A stretch of 64,000 nt of DNA from CBDCHC01 sp965277055 (GTDB lineage Bacteria > Pseudomonadota > Gammaproteobacteria > PS1 > Pseudothioglobaceae): assembly GCA_965277055.1 (NCBI GenBank), contig OZ255703.1, positions 682,001 to 746,000 on the forward strand, read 5' to 3'. The position numbers and the translations under genes are program-made. Position 1 is the stretch's first letter. Each line of letters opens with the position of its first letter. Shown here piece by piece: positions 51,451 through 59,808 of this stretch. The notes under the pieces are model-generated. The model had not been told where the DNA came from. It saw only the letters and a list, made by a program, of their open reading frames with translations, and did not search any database.

Positions 51451-52068
51451 TTATTTATATTTGAGTTGCTCGACAGCACGATTAGCAGCATGTGCGGCTT
51501 CTAATACATCAGCTTCTTTGCCACTCATGAGTAATCGCCCATACGCACCTATTGCACGGGCTTCTACTAAAGTGATATTTGCAGCTTTTTCTGCTTCATT
51601 AGCAGCATAAACAATATAACCTGCAGGTTCTACTTCCATGATAAACATGCTTTGCCCAGAGAGAATCATAGAACCGCGTCTGTCGCGGTTAATCAGCGTT
51701 GCGTGATCAGGAGTAATTGATTGAATCACCTCGCTCCACATAATAGTGCACTGTGCTCTATCACTGGAGCGCGCACTGAGATGACGCAAGATACCTTCCC
51801 CAGCCTCTAGCACATCACTTTGAGTTTTATGGTGGAGTACGGTAGAGCCATAGGCACGCTCAACGATTTGTTGCCCTAGGCGAACATTGGAGGCTTTGAG
51901 TGCTATATCAGAAAGCTTGTGTACTGCCATGCCCGGAGAGACCTCTACCCATAAGCAGGAGTCACCTTCTACGGGGAGGAATCCAGCAGAAACAGTAGCC
52001 ATATAAGAGGCTAATTGAGGTTGCAACGAGTCTAAAAAGACATAGGTACGCAATTTAACCACTAGCAT
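51451..52068 (-). CDS. csoS1D: Carboxysome shell protein CsoS1D (tandem BMC)
   Basis: CsoS1D forms pseudohexameric trimers that may gate metabolites through the alpha-carboxysome shell. The 205-residue protein has two BMC-type domains: a divergent first at about 5-100 and a clear second at about 145-200, with GYIVYAANEAEKAANITL and ARAIGAYGRLLMSGKEADVL. It is shorter than the cyanobacterial protein of about 256 residues, mostly by lacking an N-terminal extension. It ends the carboxysome operon and overlaps rdgB by 7 nt. Confidence 0.88.
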   Translation of the reverse strand: MLVVKLRTYVFLDSLQPQLASYMATVSAGFLPVEGDSCLWVEVSPGMAVHKLSDIALKASNVRLGQQIVERAYGSTVLHHKTQSDVLEAGEGILRHLSARSSDRAQCTIMWSEVIQSITPDHATLINRDRRGSMILSGQSMFIMEVEPAGYIVYAANEAEKAANITLVEARAIGAYGRLLMSGKEADVLEAAHAANRAVEQLKYK

Positions 52069-52670
52069 TGCTCCTGTAACTGAGTTTTAAGCATTTCGAT
52101 TGCTTTATAGCGGTGACTGATTGAGTTTTTTAAGTTTATATCCATTTCCGATGCTGCTTTACAGCGATTGTAATCCCAAAATATTGCATCATAACCAATT
52201 CCATACGTTGTTCTCACTTCGGTAAGAATTTCCCCATACCATTTCCCTAGCCCAATAATCGGCTCAGGATCGTGTGCATGACGTACATAGACCACACATG
52301 AAATATAGTATGCTCCACGTTGTGCAAATGGTACATCTGTAAGCTGGCTCAATACTTTTTGCACATTATCTTCACTAGTTGAATGTTCGCCATTACTAAA
52401 TCGTGCGGAATATATACCTGGGGCACCATCTAAATAATCTATAGAAAGACCAGAATCATCAGCAATTGCTCCATATCCAGTTTTGTGACTAGCAAATCTA
52501 GCTTTCAGCAAGGCGTTTTCTAGGTAAGAATTTCCCGTTTCTGGAATACTGTCTGAGAAATGCTCATATTGTGCACTCAGACTCCGACAAAATGGGCTAC
52601 AGAGTGCTTGCAACTCAGCAAATTTATCAGGGTTATGTGTTGCAATAACAACATCATTTAGTAATTGCAT
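52062..52670 (-). CDS. rdgB: RdgB/HAM1 non-canonical purine NTP pyrophosphatase
   Basis: RdgB removes dITP, XTP and similar nucleotides from the pool. The 202-residue protein has VIATHNPDKFAELQAL at the start, YGAIADDSGLSIDYLDGAPG-type substrate residues near 70, and ISHRYKAIEML at the end. It lies inside the carboxysome operon, between the McdB-like gene and csoS1D, overlapping the latter by 7 nt. A ham1 gene is also known next to alpha-carboxysome genes in marine cyanobacteria, so the link may be more than chance. Confidence 0.92.
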   Translation of the reverse strand: MQLLNDVVIATHNPDKFAELQALCSPFCRSLSAQYEHFSDSIPETGNSYLENALLKARFASHKTGYGAIADDSGLSIDYLDGAPGIYSARFSNGEHSTSEDNVQKVLSQLTDVPFAQRGAYYISCVVYVRHAHDPEPIIGLGKWYGEILTEVRTTYGIGYDAIFWDYNRCKAASEMDINLKNSISHRYKAIEMLKTQLQEQC

Positions 52671-52688
52671 GCCACACTATATTACGAG

Positions 52689-52919
52689 TTAGTCAGGCCA
52701 AACTCTTCTTTTGATAATAGTTGATGTCGCAGTGTTTGCTGTTGTTGCATTTGTAGCTGCTACTGTTTTTATTGACTCTTTCGGAGCTTCCTTTGGAGTC
52801 TCTTTTGTAGGTGTAGTGGTAGCTACTTTTTTCACTGGCTTAGTTGCAACTGTTTTTGTTTCTGGAGTAGTCATTCCCATTGCCTCTTTAATTTTTTGTA
52901 ATTTTTGTAAATCCGCCAT
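52689..52919 (-). CDS. Small disordered carboxysome-locus protein, McdB-like
   Basis: A 76-residue protein. Residues 1-16 could form a short charged helix (DLQKLQKIKEAMGM). Residues 17-68 are Thr, Lys, Ala, Pro and Glu only apart from a few aliphatics, clearly disordered. The end is KRRVWPD, with the only Trp at position 74. Carboxysome-positioning McdB proteins are small and disordered and are reported to share an invariant C-terminal Trp, so this is a reasonable candidate. It overlaps the acRAF gene by 32 nt and precedes rdgB by 18 bp. No ParA-type McdA partner is encoded in the window. Confidence 0.55.
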   Translation of the reverse strand: MADLQKLQKIKEAMGMTTPETKTVATKPVKKVATTTPTKETPKEAPKESIKTVAATNATTANTATSTIIKRRVWPD

Positions 52920-53160
52920 CTATTTCCTCAGCAAGAGTCCTATCTATCTCTTGTAATTCACCATCTTTTGCATAAATTGCAATAGATGCGTAATTCTTCC
53001 CAAAACTAATATTTGGGTGGTGTTCCAAAGATTCTGCAAAACCTGCAACTTCATCTAAAAAATCACGCGTTTGTTCAAAGGTATCGAACTCAAAACGTGC
53101 TTCTAGCATTTTATTATTGTTGCGTGTTTTCCAGCGTGTATCCATAGAATAATCAAACAT
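52888..53160 (-). CDS. acRAF: Alpha-carboxysome Rubisco assembly factor (pterin dehydratase-like)
   Basis: A 90-residue protein with the pterin-4a-carbinolamine dehydratase fold. The segment ESLEHHPNISFGKNYASIAIYA keeps the HHP motif of the dehydratases. PCD-like proteins next to alpha-carboxysome genes act as the Rubisco assembly factor acRAF, and this one follows the csoS1 genes in the operon, so that role is preferred to pterin recycling. Its end overlaps the McdB-like gene by 32 nt. Confidence 0.85.
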   Translation of the reverse strand: MFDYSMDTRWKTRNNNKMLEARFEFDTFEQTRDFLDEVAGFAESLEHHPNISFGKNYASIAIYAKDGELQEIDRTLAEEIDGGFTKITKN

Positions 53161-53265
53161 ACTTTACTCCTAGAAGTATAGACAACACACCCTCTGAGTT
53201 ATTCAGCAGGGCACATTGATTATACTATAGAGTTGTAATATATTTTGTTACTATAAAGTATATTC

Positions 53266-53553
53266 TTAAGCATTACTTAACACTGGCTCAACTTCTTTGT
53301 GAGGACGAGCAATAATGTGAGCAGCTACTAAGCCATCACCAACTCTTTCACAAGCGTCTGCACCAGCTCTTACCGCTGCGTTTACCGCACCAGTTTCACC
53401 ACGTACCATTACAGTAACATACCCACCACCAACGAAGTCACGACTAATTAGTCTGACTTCTGCTGCTTTAGTCATAGCATCTGCAGCTTCAATTGCAGGA
53501 ACTAGCCCACGGGTTTCAATCATCCCTAATGCAATACCGTATTCTTCACTCAT
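53266..53553 (-). CDS. csoS1: Carboxysome shell hexamer protein CsoS1, copy 3
   Basis: CsoS1 is the main BMC hexamer of the alpha-carboxysome shell, forming the flat facets with small central pores. The 95-residue protein is nearly the same as known CsoS1A/C: GIALGMIETRGLVPAIEA, FVGGGYVTVMVRG and AHIIARPHKEVEP. It is the promoter-distal copy and differs from the other two only at the last residue, Ala in place of Lys. An AGGAG lies 7 nt before the ATG. Confidence 0.97.
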   Translation of the reverse strand: MSEEYGIALGMIETRGLVPAIEAADAMTKAAEVRLISRDFVGGGYVTVMVRGETGAVNAAVRAGADACERVGDGLVAAHIIARPHKEVEPVLSNA

Positions 53554-53586
53554 TACAAACTCCTAAATGTTTTATTAAAGAAAAAA

Positions 53587-53874
53587 TTATTTATTACTTA
53601 ACACTGGCTCAACTTCTTTGTGAGGACGAGCAATAATGTGAGCAGCTACTAAGCCATCACCAACTCTTTCACAAGCGTCTGCACCAGCTCTTACCGCTGC
53701 GTTTACCGCACCAGTTTCACCACGTACCATTACAGTAACATACCCACCACCAACGAAGTCACGACTAATTAGTCTGACTTCTGCTGCTTTAGTCATAGCA
53801 TCTGCAGCTTCAATTGCAGGAACTAGCCCACGGGTTTCAATCATCCCTAATGCAATACCGTATTCTTCACTCAT
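53587..53874 (-). CDS. csoS1: Carboxysome shell hexamer protein CsoS1, copy 2
   Basis: This is the middle of three tandem csoS1 genes. Its 95-residue product is identical to copy 1 and differs from copy 3 only in the last residue (Lys). The DNA matches as well, including the 33 bp spacer and the AGGAG ribosome-binding site, showing recent duplication or ongoing gene conversion. Facet hexamers are needed in large numbers, so the copies may act to raise dosage. Confidence 0.97.
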   Translation of the reverse strand: MSEEYGIALGMIETRGLVPAIEAADAMTKAAEVRLISRDFVGGGYVTVMVRGETGAVNAAVRAGADACERVGDGLVAAHIIARPHKEVEPVLSNK

Positions 53875-53907
53875 TACAAACTCCTAAATGTTTTATTAAA
53901 GAAAAAA

Positions 53908-54195
53908 TTATTTATTACTTAACACTGGCTCAACTTCTTTGTGAGGACGAGCAATAATGTGAGCAGCTACTAAGCCATCACCAACTCTTTCACAAGCGTC
54001 TGCACCAGCTCTTACCGCTGCGTTTACCGCACCAGTTTCACCACGTACCATTACAGTAACATACCCACCACCAACGAAGTCACGACTAATTAGTCTGACT
54101 TCTGCTGCTTTAGTCATAGCATCTGCAGCTTCAATTGCAGGAACTAGCCCACGGGTTTCAATCATCCCTAATGCAATACCGTATTCTTCACTCAT
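53908..54195 (-). CDS. csoS1: Carboxysome shell hexamer protein CsoS1, copy 1
   Basis: This is the first csoS1 copy in transcription order, following csoS4B by 38 bp. The product is identical to copy 2. The leader before its AGGAG (beyond 54209) differs from that of the other two, so this is the junction between unique and repeated sequence and probably the ancestral position. Confidence 0.97.
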   Translation of the reverse strand: MSEEYGIALGMIETRGLVPAIEAADAMTKAAEVRLISRDFVGGGYVTVMVRGETGAVNAAVRAGADACERVGDGLVAAHIIARPHKEVEPVLSNK

Positions 54196-54233
54196 TACAA
54201 ACTCCTAAAATATTAGTTAAAAAATAAACAGCG

Positions 54234-54476
54234 TTACTGCCACCGATCAATAATCCCAGCGACCGTTAAGTCTGTTAATAACTTATCATCACCTGCTGCT
54301 CTACGTGCAGCTGAGTTGGCGATGGTAAATACATAATCCCCTGGCTTTACACCAATAGGGTCCATAGCTGCCAAGGTCATCCCTGAGAGGCTGGTGAGCA
54401 CTTTAATACTTTGATGTCCCAGTTTTTCCAGTCTACTCGTAAGTACTAGTTCTTTCTGTACTTGATGAATTTCCAT
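54234..54476 (-). CDS. csoS4B: Carboxysome vertex protein CsoS4B
   Basis: CsoS4B is a BMV pentamer that caps vertices of the alpha-carboxysome. The 80-residue product contains the family motifs VKPGDYVFTIANSAAR and LTVAGIIDRWQ. It follows csoS4A by 9 bp. Two paralogues are usual in this locus, and both are kept. Confidence 0.94.
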   Translation of the reverse strand: MEIHQVQKELVLTSRLEKLGHQSIKVLTSLSGMTLAAMDPIGVKPGDYVFTIANSAARRAAGDDKLLTDLTVAGIIDRWQ

Positions 54477-54485
54477 ACTATGTCG

Positions 54486-54734
54486 TTATCCTTGCCAGTT
54501 ATCAATAATTCCTACGATAGTTAAATCACTCGGATATGCCTTAATACCAGTTGCATCACGGGCAGCAGAACTTCCAACGCATAACACCCAGTCACCCGGC
54601 TTACACCCCACAGGATCAACTGCTACATAGGGAGTACCTCCTTCGTGCTCTACTACTACGAGTAGAGGTTTATGCTCCATAGTGCTTATTCTATTGGTTG
54701 AAACCAGTGTTTTTTCTACCTTAAAAATTTTCAT
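54486..54734 (-). CDS. csoS4A: Carboxysome vertex protein CsoS4A
   Basis: CsoS4A is the other BMV pentamer of the shell. The 82-residue protein has VAVDPVGCKPGDWVLCVGSSAAR (here in parts VAVDPVGCKPGDW and GSSAAR) and ends DLTIVGIIDNWQG. It follows csoSCA by 12 bp. Only low numbers per shell are needed, so its translation may be weak: the upstream site is AAAAGA instead of AGGAG. Confidence 0.95.
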   Translation of the reverse strand: MKIFKVEKTLVSTNRISTMEHKPLLVVVEHEGGTPYVAVDPVGCKPGDWVLCVGSSAARDATGIKAYPSDLTIVGIIDNWQG

Positions 54735-54746
54735 AATCTTTTTATA

Positions 54747-56279
54747 CTATATGGCTATACGTTCTTCTGCTAAGACTTCTACCGGGGTATAAGCGGTATA
54801 ATCTCTAATAGTAATTAATGTCTCTAAGTATCCAGAACTAGATAATTCTTTATATCTGTCATGAATAGCGTTATTAATTCGTTGTGCTTTAGTTTCTGCA
54901 CGCTCTTTTGACCCTGGCACTCTGCCATCAAAATCACATCTAATAATAATAGGGATTGGCAAACCATGCGCTACGTTCAGCTCTTTAAAAATCTTAATCC
55001 CAATATCAATATCGTTACTACTTTCTTCAACCGTATCTAGAAATCCATAGTAACTAAGGTTGCGAAGCTGCACTTCTTCAAAGCCATTACCAATCCCAAT
55101 AAAACGCTCAGCATGGCCAATATCAGTATATGTGCCTTGTTCAAATTCTTCAACATAGGCAATTTGTGAGAAGTTGTTTTCCACCATCCATGCGACAACC
55201 GTACGAATGCCCATATTAGGTGCACTGCTATTTCTGCTCATGTTTGAGTCATCAATAGCATTAGAGATTACATTTTTAGCGGTAGTTGCATCTAAGTTTT
55301 TTGTTTGAGTATAGAGTGGTAATGTTTCAAGAAAGCGTTTTACACATACATTTCCATCTGCATTTGGCACATGAATTTTTAAACTATCATTATCAGTATC
55401 AATCCCGATTAAGAGTGTTTGTAGTGTGGTTTCTTTACCAAATCTATTTTCAATAGCTTGTTTTAAATCTTTGAGTCTACCAAGGGCAGCTAATGCTGCA
55501 TCGTTCTCACTGCTTCCATGAGCTGCACACCCTTGTGTTTGTGGTGCAGAGCTAGAATAATGATATACTGCAATTTGTAAGTATTTTGTTGCTTCACTCG
55601 CACTATTTGGCAGGCTATCTCTATATCTATTATGCTCTATAAATACCCAGTTGCGTACGCTTTCACTCACATCAAATAAGGCACCTGCATGGGCTTTTCT
55701 ACGCACAAAACTATATGGAATGCGTAATACATAACTCGCTAGGTGTGCAAGTCTACCATCAGAACATAAAGCCATGCCTACTGCATGAAATCCTGCGTCT
55801 TTAAATAGTTTGGCTGTTTGAGCATAATCTTGACCTTTTAATGGATCTTTGGTAAAGAACTCAGCAGACATTTCTAAAAACTCGGCAAATAATGTTTTAG
55901 CAAATATTTTTCTATGTGCACACTCAGAAACTTCTGCTAAGCTTGTATTCACTTCTGCTTTTGGCAGATACGCAGAGTTATTAAGCACTGCGTTATTTGC
56001 TAGAGCTGTTACATCAATACTATTTGTTTGTTGTACCAGTGTAGCAATAGTATCAAATCTGCGTTTGGTATTTTCTTCGTATGCACGTAGTGTGTGGTTT
56101 GTATGCGTATCTACCAGTGCATGCGTACTTGGCATCGTTGTCCCATAAGCAGTACGTGCAGGTGTATGATTGGTACTCATGCAACTATCCTGTTGTTTGA
56201 TTTGATGCATATATGGTACTTTAGCAAATGTAGAGTGCTTTACTCTGTTGCTATGACCATATTGCTGTCTTGTACTCAT
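54747..56279 (-). CDS. csoSCA: Carboxysomal carbonic anhydrase CsoSCA (CsoS3)
   Basis: CsoSCA converts bicarbonate to CO2 inside the carboxysome for Rubisco. The 510-residue protein has the expected length. The zinc site is visible as Cys172 in MALCSDGRLAHL, with the Asp174-Arg176 pair, His240 in AVYHYSSSAP, and Cys251 in TQGCAAHG. The first 60 residues are poorly ordered, rich in His, Thr and Arg, and probably tether the enzyme to Rubisco. An internal Met at residue 34 is an alternative start, but the upstream basic stretch resembles that of other CsoSCA proteins. Confidence 0.95.
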   Translation of the reverse strand: MSTRQQYGHSNRVKHSTFAKVPYMHQIKQQDSCMSTNHTPARTAYGTTMPSTHALVDTHTNHTLRAYEENTKRRFDTIATLVQQTNSIDVTALANNAVLNNSAYLPKAEVNTSLAEVSECAHRKIFAKTLFAEFLEMSAEFFTKDPLKGQDYAQTAKLFKDAGFHAVGMALCSDGRLAHLASYVLRIPYSFVRRKAHAGALFDVSESVRNWVFIEHNRYRDSLPNSASEATKYLQIAVYHYSSSAPQTQGCAAHGSSENDAALAALGRLKDLKQAIENRFGKETTLQTLLIGIDTDNDSLKIHVPNADGNVCVKRFLETLPLYTQTKNLDATTAKNVISNAIDDSNMSRNSSAPNMGIRTVVAWMVENNFSQIAYVEEFEQGTYTDIGHAERFIGIGNGFEEVQLRNLSYYGFLDTVEESSNDIDIGIKIFKELNVAHGLPIPIIIRCDFDGRVPGSKERAETKAQRINNAIHDRYKELSSSGYLETLITIRDYTAYTPVEVLAEERIAI

Positions 56280-56306
56280 GAACTTATCTCACTATCAAAC
56301 TATAAT

Positions 56307-57992
56307 TTACGCTCTCGCTCCGCCTGAGAGGGTTACTTTTGCACCCACTTCAGCATTTCCTGCTGAACCGGTAATTGGGCTCGCTGGAACTTCTAATTGC
56401 TCCTTGGGACGGTATGCATGACTTCCCATAGGAGTTGTGCCTGTACCACGTAGTGAAGCATTTCTAGTAGATGCCCATATACCGCCAATACCAGTTACTT
56501 TATCACCACGATCCCAGCCATCGCCAGTAATTTGTTTTCTATCTTGCACTGGAGCAAAATCTCTTCCAGCAGTACCTGCTACTGGAGCATCGGTATTGCA
56601 CAGAGCATTTGTTTCAGCAGTGCTGTCATAATTTGAACCAGTGATATCATCACACGCACCTTTTTCAGCACCTGTTAAGCCACTAGGTCCAGTAGTAGTA
56701 CCAGAAATACCTGTGGCTCTTGGCATTACACTCGTTCTTCTTCTCATTTCTTCTTGATTGCTAGCAGAGCATGCAACACTATCTTCTACAGCAGTGTATG
56801 GCGTACCAGTTACTGCATTGCAACTGCCCGGCTCAGAACCCGTGATATCACTACCACCGCCACTTCTATCACCTGTAATCATTTGTCCTTTAATGGTAGA
56901 AGAACTCGCTACTTTCATAGCAGTTGTGGGAATATCAGTACCACAGATTTCTTTTGCTTCTTCTCTCCCTTGGTAACCAGTACCAGTGATGTGAGAACAT
57001 TCACCACGTTGAACGCCTGTAACATTCTCTACTCTACCTACTTGCGTACCAGTAGTCATATTACCTCTAGCAGTCATTGAAGGCATCACTTTAGTAGGAG
57101 CGTTATTTGGGCGAAGTGTCGTTGATTGTGACTTTCTATCGTTACCACTAACTGTAATTCTTGAATTTGTATTTGTAGTTGGACTCATAATTGAAAACCC
57201 TCTATTTGTGTTAGTATATTGGCTCGTACAAATTGCTTCTTGTTCTTTTATGGGATACGTACCAGTAACTGTAGTATATTGACCACTTCTATCACCAGTT
57301 ACGTTTTGAGCACCGCCAATACTTGCACCACTAATATTTTGACCTTTAGTCGTATGTGATGAGGTTACTTTATTTGGCATTGGGCTTGGAGTAATAGAGC
57401 AATTAACAAAATCTTCTTTACCTAGATACTCAGTACCAGTAATTGTTTTACACGCATTAGCACTACCTGTAATTGCACCAACCGAACTTGCTGTAGCACC
57501 TACAGAAGTACCAGAAATTTCTTGACCGCTCAATGTTTCAGAGTTACCAGCTGAGTTACGCTCTGTTCTACGTTTACCAGAAGAGTCAGAAACAGTTGCA
57601 CACGTTTTACCTTTTGTACAACGCTCCTGACGGACTTTTTTAGCGATGTCTCGAGTTGAAGCATTCGGATCTAATACTTGCAGGCTTGGGGTCGCACTCC
57701 CTTTTAGTTTAAAAGATTTTTGTGCGCTCTTGCCATTTGAAGACGCTAATCTGTACGCTACAGAATTTGCTCTTCCGCCTTGGAGAATTGGTTGACCATT
57801 GATTTTTCCAGCACGCTTGGGCTGTGATGCAGGCATTTGGATTTTACTTGCACATGGCACAATTGGTTCTACTTCTGGCACTTCTTCTGGCACAGGTGAC
57901 GCTGATGTAACAGGTTTTTTGATTTTGCCATGTATCATCTGCTTACGACGCTCCATGGCAACTTTTCTTCCTGTGTGCATTATATCACTCAT
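56307..57992 (-). CDS. csoS2: Carboxysome assembly scaffold CsoS2, short form
   Basis: CsoS2 is a disordered repeat protein that links Rubisco (N-terminal region) to the shell (middle and C-terminal regions). The start at 57992 is preferred to an in-frame TTG three codons upstream because AGGAG then sits 9 nt away. The 561-residue product has only about two basic N-repeats (RKVAMERRKQMIHGK near residue 10, KKVRQERCTKGK near 118). About five Cys-containing M-type repeats follow with ITG/VTG cores such as TGTEYLGKEDF and TGTGYQGREE. The C-terminus (VTGIGGIWASTRNASLRGT) is conserved. The H. neapolitanus protein is near 870 residues, so this one is clearly compact. Confidence 0.93.
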   Translation of the reverse strand: MSDIMHTGRKVAMERRKQMIHGKIKKPVTSASPVPEEVPEVEPIVPCASKIQMPASQPKRAGKINGQPILQGGRANSVAYRLASSNGKSAQKSFKLKGSATPSLQVLDPNASTRDIAKKVRQERCTKGKTCATVSDSSGKRRTERNSAGNSETLSGQEISGTSVGATASSVGAITGSANACKTITGTEYLGKEDFVNCSITPSPMPNKVTSSHTTKGQNISGASIGGAQNVTGDRSGQYTTVTGTYPIKEQEAICTSQYTNTNRGFSIMSPTTNTNSRITVSGNDRKSQSTTLRPNNAPTKVMPSMTARGNMTTGTQVGRVENVTGVQRGECSHITGTGYQGREEAKEICGTDIPTTAMKVASSSTIKGQMITGDRSGGGSDITGSEPGSCNAVTGTPYTAVEDSVACSASNQEEMRRRTSVMPRATGISGTTTGPSGLTGAEKGACDDITGSNYDSTAETNALCNTDAPVAGTAGRDFAPVQDRKQITGDGWDRGDKVTGIGGIWASTRNASLRGTGTTPMGSHAYRPKEQLEVPASPITGSAGNAEVGAKVTLSGGARA

Positions 57993-58023
57993 ACTATACA
58001 ACTCCTATGTGTAAGATTATGAA

Positions 58024-58362
58024 TTAACGTGGACGGTTCACAACTAAACTTGCTCCTTGGCACTGTGTGTAATTATCGTAACCGATTAATCTTACTAAAT
58101 GACCGGGATATGTTCTGCGGCATTCTTCAATTTCCGCTAATACTTCATTTGGATCACGAACACCAAATAATGGTAGCTTCCACATTCCCCAGTATGAAGA
58201 TGTAGCTTGCTCTGGTGCTTCATGCTCAATGGAAGGGATCCAACCTTGATTGATGATATACACGATTTGGTCATAAAGTTCATCACTTGTGAATTCTGGT
58301 AAGAACGAGAACGTCTCAAGTGTTGCTTTTGTTTGGTAGTCTGTAATTTGCATATTTGACAT
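58024..58362 (-). CDS. cbbS: Rubisco small subunit, form IA
   Basis: CbbS caps the Rubisco octamer. The 112-residue protein has ATLETFSFLPEFTSDELYDQ at the start in the usual form, WGMWKLPLFG, and the ending VRLIGYDN and ASLVVNRPR. It follows cbbL by 33 bp and carries a clear AAGGAG before its ATG. The sequence is typical of carboxysomal form IA. Confidence 0.96.
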   Translation of the reverse strand: MSNMQITDYQTKATLETFSFLPEFTSDELYDQIVYIINQGWIPSIEHEAPEQATSSYWGMWKLPLFGVRDPNEVLAEIEECRRTYPGHLVRLIGYDNYTQCQGASLVVNRPR

Positions 58363-58395
58363 GTTTTACTCCTTAATGTTAAGTTTGTCCTGTGA

Positions 58396-59808
58396 TTAGT
58401 TTACGTCTAATTTATCAACAGTGTCAAACTCAAATTTGATTTCTTTCCAAGTGTCTAGTGCTTGTGCAAGCTCAACTGAGTGACGTGCAGCCTCTCTTAA
58501 AATGTCTCCACCTTCTTTCTCAAGCTCACGACCTTCGTTACGTGCTTTTACACATGCTTCTAATGCAACACGGTTCGCAGCAGCACCAGCAGCATTACCA
58601 CCAGGGTGCCCTTGTGTACCACCACCAAACTGAAGCACTGAATCATCACCAAAGATGTTTACCAGTGCAGGCATGTGCCATACGTGGATACCGCCTGATG
58701 CAACTGCAAATACACCCGGCATCGAGCCCCAATCTTGATCAAAGAATACACCGCGACTTCTGTCTTCTGGGACAAATGACTCACGAAGTTGATCTACAAA
58801 ACCTAATGTAGATTGTCTATCGCCTTCTAGTTTACCTACTACAGTACCTGTATGTAAGTGGTCACCGCCAGAAAGACGTAAACACTTAGCAAGTACACGA
58901 AAGTGAATACCATGCAGTGGGTTACGGTCAATTACCGCATGCATCGCACGGTGAATGTGAAGTAACATACCATTATCACGACACCAGTTTGCAAGTGAAG
59001 TGTTTGCAGTGAATCCAGCTGTCAGGAAGTCATGCATAATAATTGGCTGATCTAACTCTTTTGCGAACTCAGCACGTTTCATAGTTTCTTCAAAGGTACC
59101 AGCGGTTACGTTCAAGTAATGGCCTTTTACTTCACCAGTTTCTGCTTGTGCTTTTTTCACAGCTTCAGCGACAAATTCAAAACGATCTCTCCAACGTTGG
59201 AATGGTTGTGAGTTGATGTTTTCATCATCTTTTGTTAAGTCAAGTCCACCTCTTAGGCACTCATATACTGCACGACCGTAGTTCTTGGCAGAAAGACCTA
59301 ATTTAGGCTTAATAGTACACCCTAACATTGGGCGACCGTATTTGTTTAATTTGTCACGCTCAACTTGGATACCTGCAGGAGGACCCATACATGTTTTAAT
59401 AAATGCGATTGGGAAACGAATGTCTTCAAGTCTTAGTGCACGTACTGCTTTAAAACCAAATACATTACCCACAAGTGAAGTAAGTACGTTAACCACTGAG
59501 CCTTCTTCAAATAAGTCTAATGGATATGCAATAAATGCATAGAATGCATCTTTATCGCCTGGTACTTCCTCAATTCTGTATGCACGACCTCTATAGAAGT
59601 CCATATCAGTTAATAAGTCTGTCCATACAGTTGTCCAGGTTCCTGTAGAACTTTCCGCAGCTACCGCAGCAGCAGCTTCTTCGCGTGGAACACCTTCTTG
59701 AGCAGTAATCTTGAAACAAGCTAATAAATCTGTATCAAGCGGCTCATATTGTGGCATCCAGTAGGTTTCTTGATAGTCTCTAACACCAGCGTTATACCCT
59801 TTACCCAT
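58396..59808 (-). CDS. cbbL: Rubisco large subunit, form IA
   Basis: CbbL fixes CO2 onto ribulose 1,5-bisphosphate. The 470-residue protein has the catalytic Lys in CTIKPKLGLS (about 167), the carbamylated Lys193 in LTKDDENINSQPF, and loop 6 VGKLEGDRQSTLGF. The usual form IA sequence at the second site is GGLDFTKDDE; here Leu replaces Phe. It is the first gene of the carboxysome operon. AGGAGG lies 8 nt before the ATG, giving strong translation. No cbbR, cbbQ or cbbO is nearby. Confidence 0.98.
   Translation of the reverse strand: MGKGYNAGVRDYQETYWMPQYEPLDTDLLACFKITAQEGVPREEAAAAVAAESSTGTWTTVWTDLLTDMDFYRGRAYRIEEVPGDKDAFYAFIAYPLDLFEEGSVVNVLTSLVGNVFGFKAVRALRLEDIRFPIAFIKTCMGPPAGIQVERDKLNKYGRPMLGCTIKPKLGLSAKNYGRAVYECLRGGLDLTKDDENINSQPFQRWRDRFEFVAEAVKKAQAETGEVKGHYLNVTAGTFEETMKRAEFAKELDQPIIMHDFLTAGFTANTSLANWCRDNGMLLHIHRAMHAVIDRNPLHGIHFRVLAKCLRLSGGDHLHTGTVVGKLEGDRQSTLGFVDQLRESFVPEDRSRGVFFDQDWGSMPGVFAVASGGIHVWHMPALVNIFGDDSVLQFGGGTQGHPGGNAAGAAANRVALEACVKARNEGRELEKEGGDILREAARHSVELAQALDTWKEIKFEFDTVDKLDVN

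Larger units (their letters stand above)
53272..54209 (-). repeat. Tandem 321 bp repeat, nearly three units, carrying csoS1
   Basis: The coding and spacer sequence repeats with an exact 321 bp period (53266, 53587, 53908). By eye I find no base difference between units apart from the last csoS1 codon of the distal copy. The repeat ends at 53272 and 54209, inside and just beyond the outer copies. Confidence 0.93.

Noticed and set aside
53266..54209. CRISPR-like or satellite repeat
   Set aside because: The repeat unit is 321 bp and contains a whole csoS1 gene; this is gene amplification, not short repeats with spacers.
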